A DNA stretch of 64,000 nucleotides from Zoogloea dura (lineage in GTDB: Bacteria; Pseudomonadota; Gammaproteobacteria; Burkholderiales; Rhodocyclaceae), in contig NZ_JABBGA010000002.1 in NCBI RefSeq assembly GCF_012927165.1, forward strand, positions 186,001-250,000. The letters run 5' to 3'. This document shows, piece by piece, positions 40,591-49,854 of this stretch. Below the pieces are notes generated by a model. That model had not been told where the DNA came from and made no database searches. It saw only the letters and a list, made by a program, of their open reading frames with translations. A program made the translations under genes and the position numbers. The stretch's first letter is position 1; every line of letters begins with the position of its first letter.

Positions 40591-41268
40591 ATGGCAATCA
40601 CAGACTGGCCGGCCGACGAACGCCCCCGTGAACGCCTGCTGGCGCGTGGCGCAGCGGCCCTGTCCGACGCCGAACTCCTGGCCCTGTTCCTGCGGGTCGG
40701 CATCCGAGGCAAGAGCGCGGTCGACCTCGCCCGCGACCTGATCTCACATTTCGGCGGGCTCACCGCACTTTGCAATGCCAGTGCCGACGCCTTCTCGGCC
40801 GTACCCGGCATGGGGCCGGCCAAATACGCCCAGCTCCAGGCAGTGCTCGAACTTGCCCGCCGCGCACTGGGAGAGGAAATGGCCCACCGCGACGTCTTCG
40901 ACTCGCCCGGCGCAGTACGCGACTGGCTGCGCCTCAAACTCGGCCAACTGCCTCACGAGGTCTTCATGATCCTGCTGCTGGATGCGCAGAACCGGGTCAT
41001 GGCCAGCGAGGAACTGTTCCGCGGAACGCTGTCGCAGACCTCCGTGTACCCCCGGGAAGTCGTCAAACTGGTGCTCAAGCACAACGCCGCAGCCGTCATC
41101 CTGGCCCACAACCACCCCTCTGGAGTCGGCGAGCCCAGCCATGCCGACCAGGCCCTGACGCGCAGCCTGTCGCAAGCCCTGTCCCTGATCGATGTCCGTG
41201 TCCTGGACCACTTCATCATAGCTGGCAACACGCCCCCGTTTTCCTTTGCCGAACGCGGACTCCTCTAG
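40591..41268 (+). CDS. radC: RadC-family JAB/MPN domain protein
   Basis: A 225-residue protein. A helix-hairpin-helix N-terminus ([16 protein letters not shown]) precedes the C-terminal JAB metalloprotease-like domain. Metal ligands are in [15 protein letters not shown]. The cellular role is unsettled; despite the name, a direct recombination-repair role is doubtful in E. coli. It starts at the ATG at 40591 and precedes rpmB by about 100 bases, which carry a separate ribosomal-protein promoter. Confidence 0.95.
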   Translation: MAITDWPADERPRERLLARGAAALSDAELLALFLRVGIRGKSAVDLARDLISHFGGLTALCNASADAFSAVPGMGPAKYAQLQAVLELARRALGEEMAHRDVFDSPGAVRDWLRLKLGQLPHEVFMILLLDAQNRVMASEELFRGTLSQTSVYPREVVKLVLKHNAAAVILAHNHPSGVGEPSHADQALTRSLSQALSLIDVRVLDHFIIAGNTPPFSFAERGLL

Positions 41269-41307
41269 CTGTCGCCAACTGCGTGCAGCCCAAAACGCAC
41301 AAAAGTA

Positions 41308-41337
41308 TTGATTCGCCCAACATCGATCCTTTATAAT
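41308..41337 (+). promoter_or_regulatory. rpmB-rpmG promoter
   Basis: -35 TTGATT (41308-41313), an 18-base spacer and a perfect -10 TATAAT (41332-41337) lie about 40 bases before rpmB. It is one of the best sigma-70 matches in the window, as expected for ribosomal protein genes. Confidence 0.8.
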
Positions 41338-41376
41338 CGAGAGTCTTATCGAATCAAAACCAGTTTGGAGCAACAA

Positions 41377-41613
41377 ATGGCTCGCGTTTGCCAAGTGACC
41401 GGAAAAGCACCGATGGTTGGGAACAACGTCTCCCACGCCAACAACAAGACCAAGCGCCGCTTCCTGCCGAACCTGCAAAATCGCAAGTTCTGGAGCGAGG
41501 CTGAAAACCGCTGGGTGCGCCTGCGCGTATCCAACGCTGCCCTGCGCACCATTGACAAAAAAGGCATCGACACCATCGTCGCTGAGCTCCGCGCTCGCGG
41601 CGAAAAGGTCTAA
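41377..41613 (+). CDS. rpmB: 50S ribosomal protein L28
   Basis: A 78-residue basic protein with the typical start [33 protein letters not shown] and ending in the conserved helical tail. The zinc-finger cysteines of some L28 forms are missing; only one Cys is near the start, the usual proteobacterial form. The ATG at 41377 has GGAG upstream. It is followed by rpmG after 28 bases, the conserved L28-L33 pair. Confidence 0.98.
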   Translation: MARVCQVTGKAPMVGNNVSHANNKTKRRFLPNLQNRKFWSEAENRWVRLRVSNAALRTIDKKGIDTIVAELRARGEKV

Positions 41614-41641
41614 GCCTTTACACCGCTGGAGATAAACCAAA

Positions 41642-41809
41642 ATGGCAAAAGGCGGCCGCGAAAAGATCAAGCTCGAGTCCACTGCTGGCACCGGGCACTT
41701 CTACACCACCTCGAAGAACAAGCGCACGACTCCGACCAAGCTTGAGTTCAACAAGTACGATCCCGTTGCCCGCAAGCACGTGCCGTACAAGGAAGTGAAA
41801 CTCAAGTAA
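41642..41809 (+). CDS. rpmG: 50S ribosomal protein L33
   Basis: A 55-residue protein, [20 protein letters not shown] onward, ending [18 protein letters not shown]. It is the Cys-less (zinc-independent) L33 form common in Proteobacteria. A GGAG ribosome-binding site lies about ten bases before the ATG. Second gene of the rpmB operon. Confidence 0.98.
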   Translation: MAKGGREKIKLESTAGTGHFYTTSKNKRTTPTKLEFNKYDPVARKHVPYKEVKLK

Positions 41810-41848
41810 TTGCTTCCGGCACGCGATTACCGCTTGTTGCATGCAAAG

Positions 41849-41871
41849 AACCCGCCATGAGCGGGTTTTTT
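41849..41871 (+). terminator. Rho-independent terminator of rpmB-rpmG
   Basis: A 7-base stem AACCCGC (41849-41855) / GCGGGTT (41861-41867) with a CATGA loop runs into a T tract ending at 41871. The region from here to the cspA terminator (41872-42064) shows no convincing gene or signal. Confidence 0.88.
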
Positions 41872-42063
41872 GTTGCCTGCGATTCGGAGAAATGCCACCC
41901 CTGGCAGGAACTTGCAGCAAGGAGCTTGCGGCGAAAACCTTGCAGCAAACCTCACACCCATCACACCCGGCAGCGCTCCACATAGCTTCTCACAGCCCCG
42001 CATGGCGACCGGCATGGCCGCCGGACACAAAGCCCCCCCGCACGAAGCCCCGAACCTGAAAGT

Positions 42064-42098
42064 AAAACCGCCGACCTGCTTGCGCAAATCGGCGGTTT
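42064..42098 (-). terminator. Rho-independent terminator of cspA
   Basis: Perfect 10-base arms (42065-42074 and 42089-42098) flank a 14-base loop. Read on the minus strand the stem ends in four U residues. It lies about 45 bases past the cspA stop. Confidence 0.75.
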
Positions 42099-42142
42099 GT
42101 CATCACGGTGTCAGAGCCCGCAGGCCCGACAAGCCGGAAGGC

Positions 42143-42346
42143 TCAAGCGCGCTGGATGTTGGACGCTTGCTTGCCCTTCGGGCCCTGCGTGACCTCGAAC
42201 TGAACCTTCTCCCCCTCCTTCAGCGACTTGAAACCGGCCATGGTAATGGCGGAGAAGTGCGCAAACAGGTCTTCGCTGCCATCGTCCGGCGTGATGAAGC
42301 CGAAGCCCTTGGCGTCGTTGAACCACTTAACAGTACCAGTTGCCAT
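42143..42346 (-). CDS. cspA: Cold-shock protein (CspA family)
   Basis: A 67-residue OB-fold RNA/single-stranded-DNA-binding protein. RNP1 (KGFGFITPD) and RNP2 (DLFAHFSAI) are intact. It begins [18 protein letters not shown], identical in style to housekeeping and cold-inducible Csps. The ribosome-binding site AAGGAA lies before the ATG. The gene stands alone with a long leader and its own terminator. Which paralogue it is, and whether it is cold-induced, cannot be told from the coding sequence. Confidence 0.97.
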   Translation of the reverse strand: MATGTVKWFNDAKGFGFITPDDGSEDLFAHFSAITMAGFKSLKEGEKVQFEVTQGPKGKQASNIQRA

Positions 42347-42492
42347 ATTGCTAATTCCTTCTTGATTTCAATAACACGATCCGGACGTCCGGCATGCGGT
42401 CGGGTCAGGAAAAGCGGGGGACTTTCGAGGGTATTGCTTTGAACACGCTACGCAAGAACCTTCGCTTCAACCTCGGCGCGAACACAGCTTTG

Positions 42493-42521
42493 CTTTTACG
42501 TGACTTGCCAAAGCGCGTCAA
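42493..42521 (-). promoter_or_regulatory. Probable cspA promoter with long leader
   Basis: On the minus strand: -35 TTGACG (42521-42516), a 17-base spacer and -10 TAAAAG (42498-42493). Transcription would start near 42486, giving a leader of about 140 bases, similar in length to the cold-sensing 5' leader of E. coli cspA. Confidence 0.6.
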
Positions 42522-42523
42522 CG

Positions 42524-42616
42524 CATTTGTGATTCGGCACAAATGTTGCATCACAGCATCAAAACAGGCGCCTTATGTCGCTTTTGACAGCTTTTCGACA
42601 CAAAGCACCTGTTTTG
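42524..42616. promoter_or_regulatory. Nested inverted repeats between cspA and clpS
   Basis: A perfect dyad CATTTGTG-N6-CACAAATG (42524-42545) abuts the cspA -35. Next to it lies a nested structure. The outer arms are CAAAACAGG (42560-42568) and CCTGTTTTG (42608-42616). The inner arms are TGTCG (42576-42580) and CGACA (42596-42600). Neither is followed by a T tract. CCAATATTGG at 42645-42654 is another palindrome. The 382-base gap 42347-42728 contains no gene. Confidence 0.5.
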
Positions 42617-42728
42617 GCGTGACTTAATTCTCGCTTGCGGCGCACCAATATTGGGCGGAGTGCTGCTTGCGAAATTCGCCCGGCGAGCGTGCCAGGACAC
42701 TCTTGCACAATCATCGAGGTTGTTTAGA

Positions 42729-43046
42729 ATGGGTCGCATGGTCATCAAAAAGCAGGATGAGTCTGTTCTTGAAGCAACGGTCACGCGGATCAAACCGCCC
42801 CCCATGTTCAAGGTCATGCTCCTTAACGACGATTTCACCCCCATGGATTTCGTGGTGGCAGTGATACAGAAATACTTTGGCAAGGACCGCGAACAAGCCA
42901 CGCGGATCATGCTCAAAGTCCACAGAGAGGGCGTTGGTGTTTGCGGGGTCTTCCCCCGGGATGTTGCCGCCACCAAAGTCGAGCAGGTCATCGCATACGC
43001 TCGCCAGCATCAACACCCGCTGGCGTGTGTCATGGAGGAAAACTGA
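42729..43046 (+). CDS. clpS: ATP-dependent Clp protease adaptor ClpS
   Basis: The N-degron recognition adaptor that delivers substrates to ClpAP. The 105-residue protein has the conserved core [43 protein letters not shown], with the NDD...MDFV residues that form the N-degron pocket. The start at 42729 has GAGG nine bases upstream; an in-frame ATG at 42738 is possible. It is followed by clpA after one base, with the clpS end supplying the clpA ribosome-binding site. Confidence 0.97.
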   Translation: MGRMVIKKQDESVLEATVTRIKPPPMFKVMLLNDDFTPMDFVVAVIQKYFGKDREQATRIMLKVHREGVGVCGVFPRDVAATKVEQVIAYARQHQHPLACVMEEN

Positions 43047-43047
43047 A

Positions 43048-45327
43048 ATGATCGCGCAAGAGCTTGAAGTCAGTCTGCACATGGCGTTTGTCGAGGCACG
43101 GCAGAAACGTCATGAGTTCATCACCGTGGAGCACCTCCTGCTTGCGCTCCTCGACAACCCGTCCGCTGCGGAAGTACTCCGCGCCTGCGCAGCAAAGACC
43201 GATGAGCTGCGCAAGGAACTCACCGCCTTCGTCAATGAGCACACCCCAAAGGTGGAAGGCACGGAAGACATCGACACGCAGCCCACCCTTGGCTTCCAGA
43301 GGGTGATCCAGCGCGCCATCCTTCACGTTCAGTCGTCTGGAAAGAAGGAAGTCACCGGCGCCAATGTGCTGGTCGCGATCTTCGGCGAAAAAGACTCCCA
43401 CGCGGTCTATTTCCTGCAACGCCAGAACATCTCCCGCCTGGACGTGGTGAACTTCATCTCCCACGGCATCACCAAGACGCCGCAACAGGGTGCAAATCCT
43501 GCCGCACGTTCGTCAGGTGAATCCGAGCAGGGAGAGCAGGAACAGGAAGGCACGTCAGCCGGCGGCGCCCTCGACAACTACACACAGAATCTCAATCAGC
43601 AGGCCCTGCTGGGCAAGATCGATCCGCTGATCGGCCGCGACAAGGAAGTCGAGCGCGTCATCCAGACCCTCTGCCGCCGCCGCAAGAACAATCCCCTGCT
43701 GGTCGGCGAAGCCGGCGTGGGCAAGACCGCCATCGCCGAGGGCCTCGCCCGCCGCATCGTCGAAGGCCGCGTCCCGGACATCCTGGCGGACGCCCAGGTC
43801 TACGCCCTCGACATGGGCGCCCTGCTGGCCGGCACCAAGTACCGGGGAGACTTCGAGCAACGCCTCAAGGCGGTGCTCAAGCAGCTTGCCGACCACCCCA
43901 ATGCGGTGCTCTTCATCGACGAGATCCACACCCTGATCGGCGCTGGCGCGGCCTCCGGCGGCACCCTGGACGCCTCCAACCTGCTCAAGCCGGCGCTCTC
44001 CTCCGGCCAGATGAAGTGCATCGGTGCCACCACCTACACCGAGTTCCGGCAGATCTTCGAAAAGGATCACGCGCTCTCCCGCCGCTTCCAGAAGGTGGAC
44101 GTGGTTGAGCCCTCGGTGTCGGAAACCGTCGAGATCCTCAAGGGACTGAAGTCCCGCTTCGAGCAGCATCACGGCATCAAGTATTCCGCCTCGGCACTGT
44201 CCAGCGCAGCTGAGCTGTCGGCACGCTACATCAACGACCGTCACTTGCCGGACAAGGCCATTGACGTGATCGACGAGGCCGGCGCAGCCCAGCGCATCCT
44301 GCCCAAGTCCCGTCAGAAGAAGCTGATCGGCAAGGGAGAGATCGAGGAGATCGTGGCCAAGATCGCACGCATCCCGCCGCGCAGCGTCTCGAACGACGAC
44401 CGGGCTGCCCTCAAGACCCTTGAGCGAGATTTGCGCAACGTGGTTTTCGGCCAGGATGCCGCCATCGAAGCACTGGGCAAGGCGATCAAGATGTCCCGCT
44501 CAGGCCTGGGCAACCCGTCCAAGCCCATCGGCGCCTTCCTGTTCAGCGGCCCGACCGGTGTCGGCAAGACCGAAGTCGCACGCCAGCTCGCCTACACCCT
44601 GGGCATTGAACTGGTGCGCTTCGACATGTCCGAATACATGGAGCGCCATGCCGTCTCCCGCCTGATCGGAGCTCCGCCGGGCTACGTGGGCTTTGACCAG
44701 GGCGGACTGCTGACCGAACAGGTCACCAAGAAGCCCCACTGCGTGCTGCTGCTGGACGAGATCGAGAAGGCCCATCCGGATATCTACAACATCCTGCTGC
44801 AGGTGATGGATCACGGCACCCTGACCGACAACAACGGGCGCCAGGCCGACTTCCGCAACACCATCATCATCATGACCACCAATGCGGGCGCGGAGAACAT
44901 GCAGAAGGCCGTGATCGGCTTCTCCGCCCGGCGCGAGCAGGGCGACGAGATGTCCGACATCAAGCGCCTCTTCTCGCCGGAATTCCGCAACCGCCTGGAT
45001 GCCATCATTTCCTTCAAGGGCCTTGACCACGAAGTCATCACCCGCGTGGTCGAGAAGTTCCTGATGCAGCTGGAAGCACAACTGCACGAGAAGAAGGTGG
45101 ACGCCCACTTCACCGACAAGCTCAAGGAATGGCTGGGCCAGAAGGGTTTCGACCCCCTGATGGGCGCCCGCCCGATGGCGCGCCTGATCCAGGACACCAT
45201 CCGCTCCGCACTGGCCGACGAACTGCTGTTCGGCCGCCTGGCCAATGGCGGCACGGTGACCATCGACCTGGACGACGATGGCAAGGTAAAGCTGGTGTTC
45301 GAGGAAATGGCGGAAGCTGCGGTATAG
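43048..45327 (+). CDS. clpA: ATP-dependent Clp protease ATP-binding subunit ClpA
   Basis: The unfoldase of the ClpAP protease (759 residues; E. coli 758). An N-terminal Clp-N repeat domain (about 1-145) is followed by AAA1 with Walker A GEAGVGKT and Walker [11 protein letters not shown] short junction and AAA2 follow, with Walker A GPTGVGKT and Walker [11 protein letters not shown], then the C-terminal ClpB-D2-small domain. The ATG at 43048 is preceded by GGAGG in the tail of clpS. The long coiled-coil M-domain of ClpB is absent, confirming ClpA. Confidence 0.98.
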   Translation: MIAQELEVSLHMAFVEARQKRHEFITVEHLLLALLDNPSAAEVLRACAAKTDELRKELTAFVNEHTPKVEGTEDIDTQPTLGFQRVIQRAILHVQSSGKKEVTGANVLVAIFGEKDSHAVYFLQRQNISRLDVVNFISHGITKTPQQGANPAARSSGESEQGEQEQEGTSAGGALDNYTQNLNQQALLGKIDPLIGRDKEVERVIQTLCRRRKNNPLLVGEAGVGKTAIAEGLARRIVEGRVPDILADAQVYALDMGALLAGTKYRGDFEQRLKAVLKQLADHPNAVLFIDEIHTLIGAGAASGGTLDASNLLKPALSSGQMKCIGATTYTEFRQIFEKDHALSRRFQKVDVVEPSVSETVEILKGLKSRFEQHHGIKYSASALSSAAELSARYINDRHLPDKAIDVIDEAGAAQRILPKSRQKKLIGKGEIEEIVAKIARIPPRSVSNDDRAALKTLERDLRNVVFGQDAAIEALGKAIKMSRSGLGNPSKPIGAFLFSGPTGVGKTEVARQLAYTLGIELVRFDMSEYMERHAVSRLIGAPPGYVGFDQGGLLTEQVTKKPHCVLLLDEIEKAHPDIYNILLQVMDHGTLTDNNGRQADFRNTIIIMTTNAGAENMQKAVIGFSARREQGDEMSDIKRLFSPEFRNRLDAIISFKGLDHEVITRVVEKFLMQLEAQLHEKKVDAHFTDKLKEWLGQKGFDPLMGARPMARLIQDTIRSALADELLFGRLANGGTVTIDLDDDGKVKLVFEEMAEAAV

Positions 45328-45350
45328 TTTTCACCATCCGCATCACAACC

Positions 45351-45385
45351 CAACGGGCGGCCCTTGGCCGCCCGTTGCCATTTTT
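45351..45385 (+). terminator. Rho-independent terminator of clpSA
   Basis: A perfect 12-base stem (45351-45362 with 45366-45377) has a 3-base CTT loop. Five T residues follow (45381-45385), 23 bases past the clpA stop. Confidence 0.92.
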
Positions 45386-45413
45386 GGCACTCATCATCTA
45401 CGGAGGCATACCC

Positions 45414-45893
45414 ATGGAATTCCAGACCACCGATCTCTGCGACGCCAACGAAGGCAAGGTCCACGCAGTCGCTCCGATGTTCCGCAGCTTTGGCGGCAGG
45501 CCCCGCTTTGCCGGGCAGGTCCGGACCCTCAAGGTGTTCGAGGACAACGCCCTCGTGCGTGCCACCCTGGAAACCCCGGGTGAAGGCAAGGTGCTCGTGG
45601 TGGATGCAGGCGGCTCCCTGCGCTGCGCCATGCTCGGCGACCAGCTGGCCCTGCTCGGCGTGAAGAACGGCTGGGCCGGCGTGATCATGTATGGCTGCAT
45701 CCGCGACTCCGGCCCGATTGCCGGCATGGACATCGGCGTGTTCGCCCTGGCCACCCACCCCATGAAGAGCGTCAAGAAGGGCGCCGGCGACCTGGACATC
45801 CCGGTCACCTTTGGCGGGGTCACCTTCACACCGGGGCAGTGGCTGTACGCCGACGAGGACGGAGTGATCGTTTCCGACGCCCCCCTGCTCTGA
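45414..45893 (+). CDS. RraA-family protein (RNase E regulator / HMG aldolase fold)
   Basis: A 159-residue protein that covers the whole RraA fold. VVDAGGSLRCAMLGDQLALLGVKNGWAGVIMYGCIRDSGPIAGMDIGVFALATHPMKS includes the G-x-x-RD motif that binds metal and substrate in the class II aldolase relatives. In E. coli RraA inhibits RNase E; many homologues instead have 4-hydroxy-4-methyl-2-oxoglutarate or oxaloacetate aldolase activity. The sequence does not choose between these. GGAGG at 45402-45406 fixes the ATG at 45414. A terminator separates it from clpA. Confidence 0.9.
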   Translation: MEFQTTDLCDANEGKVHAVAPMFRSFGGRPRFAGQVRTLKVFEDNALVRATLETPGEGKVLVVDAGGSLRCAMLGDQLALLGVKNGWAGVIMYGCIRDSGPIAGMDIGVFALATHPMKSVKKGAGDLDIPVTFGGVTFTPGQWLYADEDGVIVSDAPLL

Positions 45894-46009
45894 CCAGCTC
45901 GAAACGACGCAGCGCAATGTTTTTTCATTTCACCATCGCCGACGTCGTTTCACAATACAAAAAAAAGCAGTCATGTCATTGATATAAAAAGAAAAATAAT
46001 TTCTTATAT

Positions 46010-46053
46010 CTTATATAAGACCTGTTGCTGCCGTGCAAAATCACCCCTATACT
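46010..46053 (+). promoter_or_regulatory. aceA promoter with upstream AT-rich palindrome
   Basis: -35 TTGCTG (46025-46030), a 17-base spacer and -10 TATACT (46048-46053) precede aceA with a leader of about 135 bases. A perfect palindrome CTTATATAAG (46010-46019) abuts the -35 inside an AT-rich stretch (about 45950-46020). That stretch stands out in this GC-rich DNA and is a likely regulator site. The 301-base gap has no gene. Confidence 0.65.
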
Positions 46054-46194
46054 TCTCACCACTGACCCGAGCTCCAAAGCACCTGCACAAGGCACCCCGG
46101 AACCCGGTCAAACGGCTCAGGAGCAAGCGAGAAGCAGCAACAGGCTTCCGCCCCCCGGCTTTCCCCTCCCCACTATGTTTTTAAAGGATCTCGT

Positions 46195-47508
46195 ATGTCT
46201 CTGACTCGCGAACAGCAAATCGCCGCTCTGGAAAAAGACTGGGCCGAAAACCCCCGCTGGAAGGGTGTCAAGCGCGGTTACTCCGCCGCTGACGTCGTGC
46301 GTCTGCGCGGCAGCCTGCAGCCGGAATACACCCTGGCCGAGCGTGGCGCCAAGACCCTTTGGGAGAAGGTGAACGGCGGCGCCAAGAAGGGCTACGTCAA
46401 CGCTTTCGGCGCGATCACCGCCGGTCAGGCCATGCAACAGGCCAAGGCCGGCCTGGAAGCCGTGTATCTGTCCGGCTGGCAGGTCGCCGCCGACGGCAAC
46501 ACTTCCGAAACCATGTACCCGGACCAGTCGCTGTACGCCTACGACTCCGTTCCGACCATGGTTCGCCGCATCAACAACACCTTCAAGCGTGCTGACGAGA
46601 TCCAGTGGTCCCGCGGCATCAACCCGGGTGACGAAGGCTTCGTCGACTACTTCCTGCCGATCGTGGCCGACGCTGAAGCCGGTTTCGGCGGCGTGCTGAA
46701 CGCCTTCGAACTGATGAAGAACATGATCGCCGCCGGTGCCGCCGGTGTGCACTTCGAAGACCAGCTGGCTGCCGTGAAGAAGTGTGGCCACATGGGTGGC
46801 AAGGTGCTCGTGCCGACCCAGGAAGCCTGTGAGAAGCTGATCGCTGCGCGTTTCGCTGCCGACGTGATGGGTGTCCCCACCCTGATCCTGGCCCGTACCG
46901 ATGCGGAAGCCGCCAACCTGATCACCTCCGACCACGACGCCAACGACAAACCCTTCCTCACCGGTGAGCGCACCCAGGAAGGCTTCTACCGCGTCAAGAA
47001 CGGCCTGGAGCAGTCCATCAGCCGTGGCGTCGCCTACGCGCCCTACGCCGACCTGGTGTGGTGTGAGACCGGCACCCCCGACCTGGGCTTCGCCCGCGAG
47101 TTCGCTCAGGCCGTGCATGCCGCCTGCCCGGGCAAGCTGCTGTCCTACAACTGCTCCCCGTCCTTCAACTGGAAGAAGAACCTGGACGATGCCACCATCG
47201 CCAAGTTCCAGGACGAGCTGTCCGCGCTGGGCTACAAGTACCAGTTCATCACCCTGGCCGGCATCCACATCAACTGGTTCAACACCTTCCAGTTCGCCCA
47301 CGCCTACGCCCGCGGCGAAGGCATGAAGCACTACACCGAAATGGTGCAGGAGCCCGAATTCGCTGCCCGCGAACAAGGCTACACCTTCGTGTCCCACCAG
47401 CAGGAAGTCGGCGCTGGCTACTTCGACGACGTGACCACCGTGATCCAGGGCGGCTCCTCCTCCGTCAAGGCCCTCACCGGCTCGACCGAAGAAGAACAGT
47501 TCCACTAA
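46195..47508 (+). CDS. aceA: Isocitrate lyase
   Basis: Cleaves isocitrate to glyoxylate and succinate, the first step of the glyoxylate shunt. The 437-residue protein has the catalytic loop KKCGHMGGKV, with its Cys, and the phosphoenolpyruvate-mutase-fold metal site in FLPIVADAEAGFGG. The late motif SYNCSPSFNW is also present. An AAAGGA ribosome-binding site precedes the ATG. Malate synthase (aceB) is not in this window. The gene stands alone between its own promoter and a strong terminator. It competes for isocitrate with the two IDHs at 30-33 kb. Confidence 0.98.
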   Translation: MSLTREQQIAALEKDWAENPRWKGVKRGYSAADVVRLRGSLQPEYTLAERGAKTLWEKVNGGAKKGYVNAFGAITAGQAMQQAKAGLEAVYLSGWQVAADGNTSETMYPDQSLYAYDSVPTMVRRINNTFKRADEIQWSRGINPGDEGFVDYFLPIVADAEAGFGGVLNAFELMKNMIAAGAAGVHFEDQLAAVKKCGHMGGKVLVPTQEACEKLIAARFAADVMGVPTLILARTDAEAANLITSDHDANDKPFLTGERTQEGFYRVKNGLEQSISRGVAYAPYADLVWCETGTPDLGFAREFAQAVHAACPGKLLSYNCSPSFNWKKNLDDATIAKFQDELSALGYKYQFITLAGIHINWFNTFQFAHAYARGEGMKHYTEMVQEPEFAAREQGYTFVSHQQEVGAGYFDDVTTVIQGGSSSVKALTGSTEEEQFH

Positions 47509-47552
47509 GAAAACGCCTGTCGGCCGGCTCCCCTCACCGGCACGCTTGGTTG

Positions 47553-47586
47553 AAACCCCCGCGGGCTCACGCCCGCGGGGGTTTTT
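47553..47586 (+). terminator. Rho-independent terminator of aceA
   Basis: A 14-base perfect stem (47553-47566 with 47571-47584) has a TCAC loop, and the T run reaches 47586. It lies 44 bases past the aceA stop. Confidence 0.93.
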
Positions 47587-47651
47587 CGTTTTGCGCAAAC
47601 GGCGCGCCTCCCTCCAGTAGAATTCGGGCTTCCTTCCTGCTGCGACGCACC

Positions 47652-48515
47652 ATGCAATCCCTCTGGATGATTCTCGCCAGCCTGCTCTTCGCCTGCATGG
47701 GCGTGTGCGTCAAGCTCGGCTCCGCCCACTTCTCCACGGGCGAACTGGTGTTCTACCGAGGCTTCGTCGGCTTCCTGATGATGCTGGTCCTGCTGCGCCT
47801 GCAGGGCACCAGCCACGCGACGCCTCACTGGCGCCGGCAACTGTCTCGCGGCGTCTCCGGCACGATTGCCCTGATGTGCTACTTCTTTGCCCTCGGCATC
47901 CTGCCCCTCGCCACCGCGGTCACCCTCAGCTATACCTCCCCCCTGTTCGTCGCCCTGCTGCTGGCCTGGTGGTTCAAAGAGCGCATCGGCAAGCATGCCT
48001 TCGCTGCTATCGGGCTAGGCTTCATGGGCGTCGTACTGCTGCTCCAGCCCACCCTGCGCGCCGACCAGTGGCCTGGCGCCCTGGGTGGCCTGGGATCCGG
48101 CCTGATCGCCAGCCTGGCCTACATCAACGTCCGGGAACTCGGGCGCCTCGGCGAGCCGGAAGCCCGGACGGTCCTCTGGTTTTCCCTGATCACCAGCGCC
48201 TTCGGCCTGGTCTGGGCAGTGCTCTCCGGCCGGTTTCATGCCATCACGCTCGACAACGCGGCCATCCTGCTGGGTGTCGGCGGCTTCGGCGGCTGCGCCC
48301 AGCTCGCCATGACCCGGGCTTACCGCTATGGCAAGACCATCGTCTCCGCCAACCTGGCCTACACCACGGTGATCTTCTCCAGCCTCTTCGGCGTACTGCT
48401 CTGGGGCGAACACCTGGCCTGGTCGTCCCTGCTGGCCATCGCCATCATCATCGCCAGCGGCGTCCTGGTATCCCTTGCGTCCCGGCAACCCGCGCCCGTG
48501 CTCGAGTCCGATTGA
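47652..48515 (+). CDS. EamA/DMT-family transporter
   Basis: A 287-residue inner-membrane protein with about ten transmembrane helices in two EamA repeats (about 1-135 and 145-280). The first starts WMILASLLFACMGVCVKLGS and the second TVLWFSLITSAFGLVWAVLSG. Family members export metabolites or amino acids; the substrate is unknown. The ATG at 47652 begins just before the first helix. A TAGAAT near 47618 is a possible -10. Confidence 0.9.
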   Translation: MQSLWMILASLLFACMGVCVKLGSAHFSTGELVFYRGFVGFLMMLVLLRLQGTSHATPHWRRQLSRGVSGTIALMCYFFALGILPLATAVTLSYTSPLFVALLLAWWFKERIGKHAFAAIGLGFMGVVLLLQPTLRADQWPGALGGLGSGLIASLAYINVRELGRLGEPEARTVLWFSLITSAFGLVWAVLSGRFHAITLDNAAILLGVGGFGGCAQLAMTRAYRYGKTIVSANLAYTTVIFSSLFGVLLWGEHLAWSSLLAIAIIIASGVLVSLASRQPAPVLESD

Positions 48516-48575
48516 AGCCGGCGTGGCCTGGGGCTACACTGGTGCCGTTGAGTCAGCCCAGAAAGGAAGCAGTCG

Positions 48576-48938
48576 ATGATCACCACTGATCACAAGGAAA
48601 ACCGGGTCGATGTCACCGTCTTCGGTGAGTTCACCCTGGCCGACTACAAGGAGTTCGAAGAGGTCGTCAATTACAAGATCCAGTTTGAAGGTCCCGTGGA
48701 CCTGTTCTTCGACCTGCGTCAGATGAACGGCTTCACGGTCGACATGGCACTTGAGGAGATCCGTTTCGCCAGAGCCCATGCCCACGATTTCAGCCGCATT
48801 GCCATCCTCACCGAGGATCAGTGGCTGACCTGGAGCGCTTGGCTCTCACAGATCTTCGTCGATGCCGAAGTCCGCGTGTTCCAGCTGGCCGACGATGCGG
48901 AAGCCTGGCTGGGTGGCGCCGAGGTTCCCGTTGCCTGA
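48576..48938 (+). CDS. SpoIIAA/STAS-like small protein
   Basis: A soluble 120-residue protein of the SpoIIAA-like type (VDVTVFGEFTLADYKEFEEVVNYKIQFEGPVDLFFDLRQMNGFTVDMALEEIRFA). The fold resembles STAS anti-sigma antagonists, and some relatives bind lipid-like ligands. There is no sigma or anti-sigma partner nearby, so a signalling role is unproven. The ATG has a GAAAGGAAG ribosome-binding site. The sulfurtransferase gene follows within 20 bases, so the two are likely cotranscribed. Confidence 0.8.
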   Translation: MITTDHKENRVDVTVFGEFTLADYKEFEEVVNYKIQFEGPVDLFFDLRQMNGFTVDMALEEIRFARAHAHDFSRIAILTEDQWLTWSAWLSQIFVDAEVRVFQLADDAEAWLGGAEVPVA

Positions 48939-48957
48939 GGAAGCTTCCAGCGTGCTC

Positions 48958-49806
48958 ATGCCTTTCACCAATCTCATCAGCCCCCAGGAACTGGCCCGGC
49001 TTGCCACGCCCGAGTGGCGCATTTTCGATTGTCGCTTCGACCTGGCAGCCCCCCGCTCAGGGCGGCTGGCTTACGACCAGGGTCACCTTCCTGGCGCATT
49101 CTTCCTGGATCTGGAAGAAGACCTGTCCAGCCCGCCCAACGGGCTGAATGGTCGCCACCCCCTGCCCGACCCCCAGTTCCTGGCCGACAAGCTCGGCAGT
49201 CTGGGCGTTGGTGCGGAGACCCAGGTAGTCGCCTACGACGCCTCGGGCGGGATGTTTGCCGCCCGGCTGTGGTGGCTGCTGCGCTGGCTGGGGCATGACA
49301 AAGTCGCCGTTCTCAATGGCGGCCTGCCCGCATGGACCCGCCTTGGGCAGCCACTGGACGCCATCGAGCCCAGCGCCGTGGCCGGCCACTTCCCGCTGCA
49401 GCTTCAGAACGGCATGAAGGTCGATGCCGAGTACGTCCTGGGCCATCTGGAACATCCCGGGATGACGCTGATCGATGCCCGCTCTCCAGACCGTTTTCGC
49501 GGCGAGAATGAGACCCTAGACCCGGTCGGCGGCCACATCCCGGGTGCCATCAACCGCTTTTTCAAGGACAACCTGGAAGCCGACGGCTGCTTCAAGCAGG
49601 CCTCGGAACTCCAGGAAGAGTTCGGTAAGCTCATCAAGGGCGGAGATGCCCATAACGTGGTGTTGCAGTGCGGCTCGGGGGTCACGGCCTGCCACAACCT
49701 GCTCGCCATGGAGGCCGCAGGTCTGGATGGCGCCCGGCTCTACGCAGGCTCTTGGAGCGAATGGTGTGCAGACCCGGCCCGGCCGATCGCCACCGGGACG
49801 GACTGA
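48958..49806 (+). CDS. sseA: 3-mercaptopyruvate-type sulfurtransferase (two rhodanese domains)
   Basis: Transfers sulfur from 3-mercaptopyruvate or thiosulfate to thiols or cyanide. The 282-residue protein has an inactive N-terminal rhodanese domain (about 1-135) and an active C-terminal one (about 150-280). The catalytic loop CGSGVTA starts at Cys238, the loop type of mercaptopyruvate sulfurtransferases such as E. coli SseA. The start is uncertain by two codons: GTG at 48952 sits at better spacing from GAGGAAG than the ATG at 48958. Confidence 0.9.
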   Translation: MPFTNLISPQELARLATPEWRIFDCRFDLAAPRSGRLAYDQGHLPGAFFLDLEEDLSSPPNGLNGRHPLPDPQFLADKLGSLGVGAETQVVAYDASGGMFAARLWWLLRWLGHDKVAVLNGGLPAWTRLGQPLDAIEPSAVAGHFPLQLQNGMKVDAEYVLGHLEHPGMTLIDARSPDRFRGENETLDPVGGHIPGAINRFFKDNLEADGCFKQASELQEEFGKLIKGGDAHNVVLQCGSGVTACHNLLAMEAAGLDGARLYAGSWSEWCADPARPIATGTD

Positions 49807-49854
49807 AAGTTCAAGCCGGTCCTTCCGGACCGGCAGCGTCCTGCCAAAAAAGGC

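Noticed and set aside
41872-42064. Short frames between rpmG and cspA
   Set aside because: They are bounded by two terminators and have no ribosome-binding sites and no protein-like composition.
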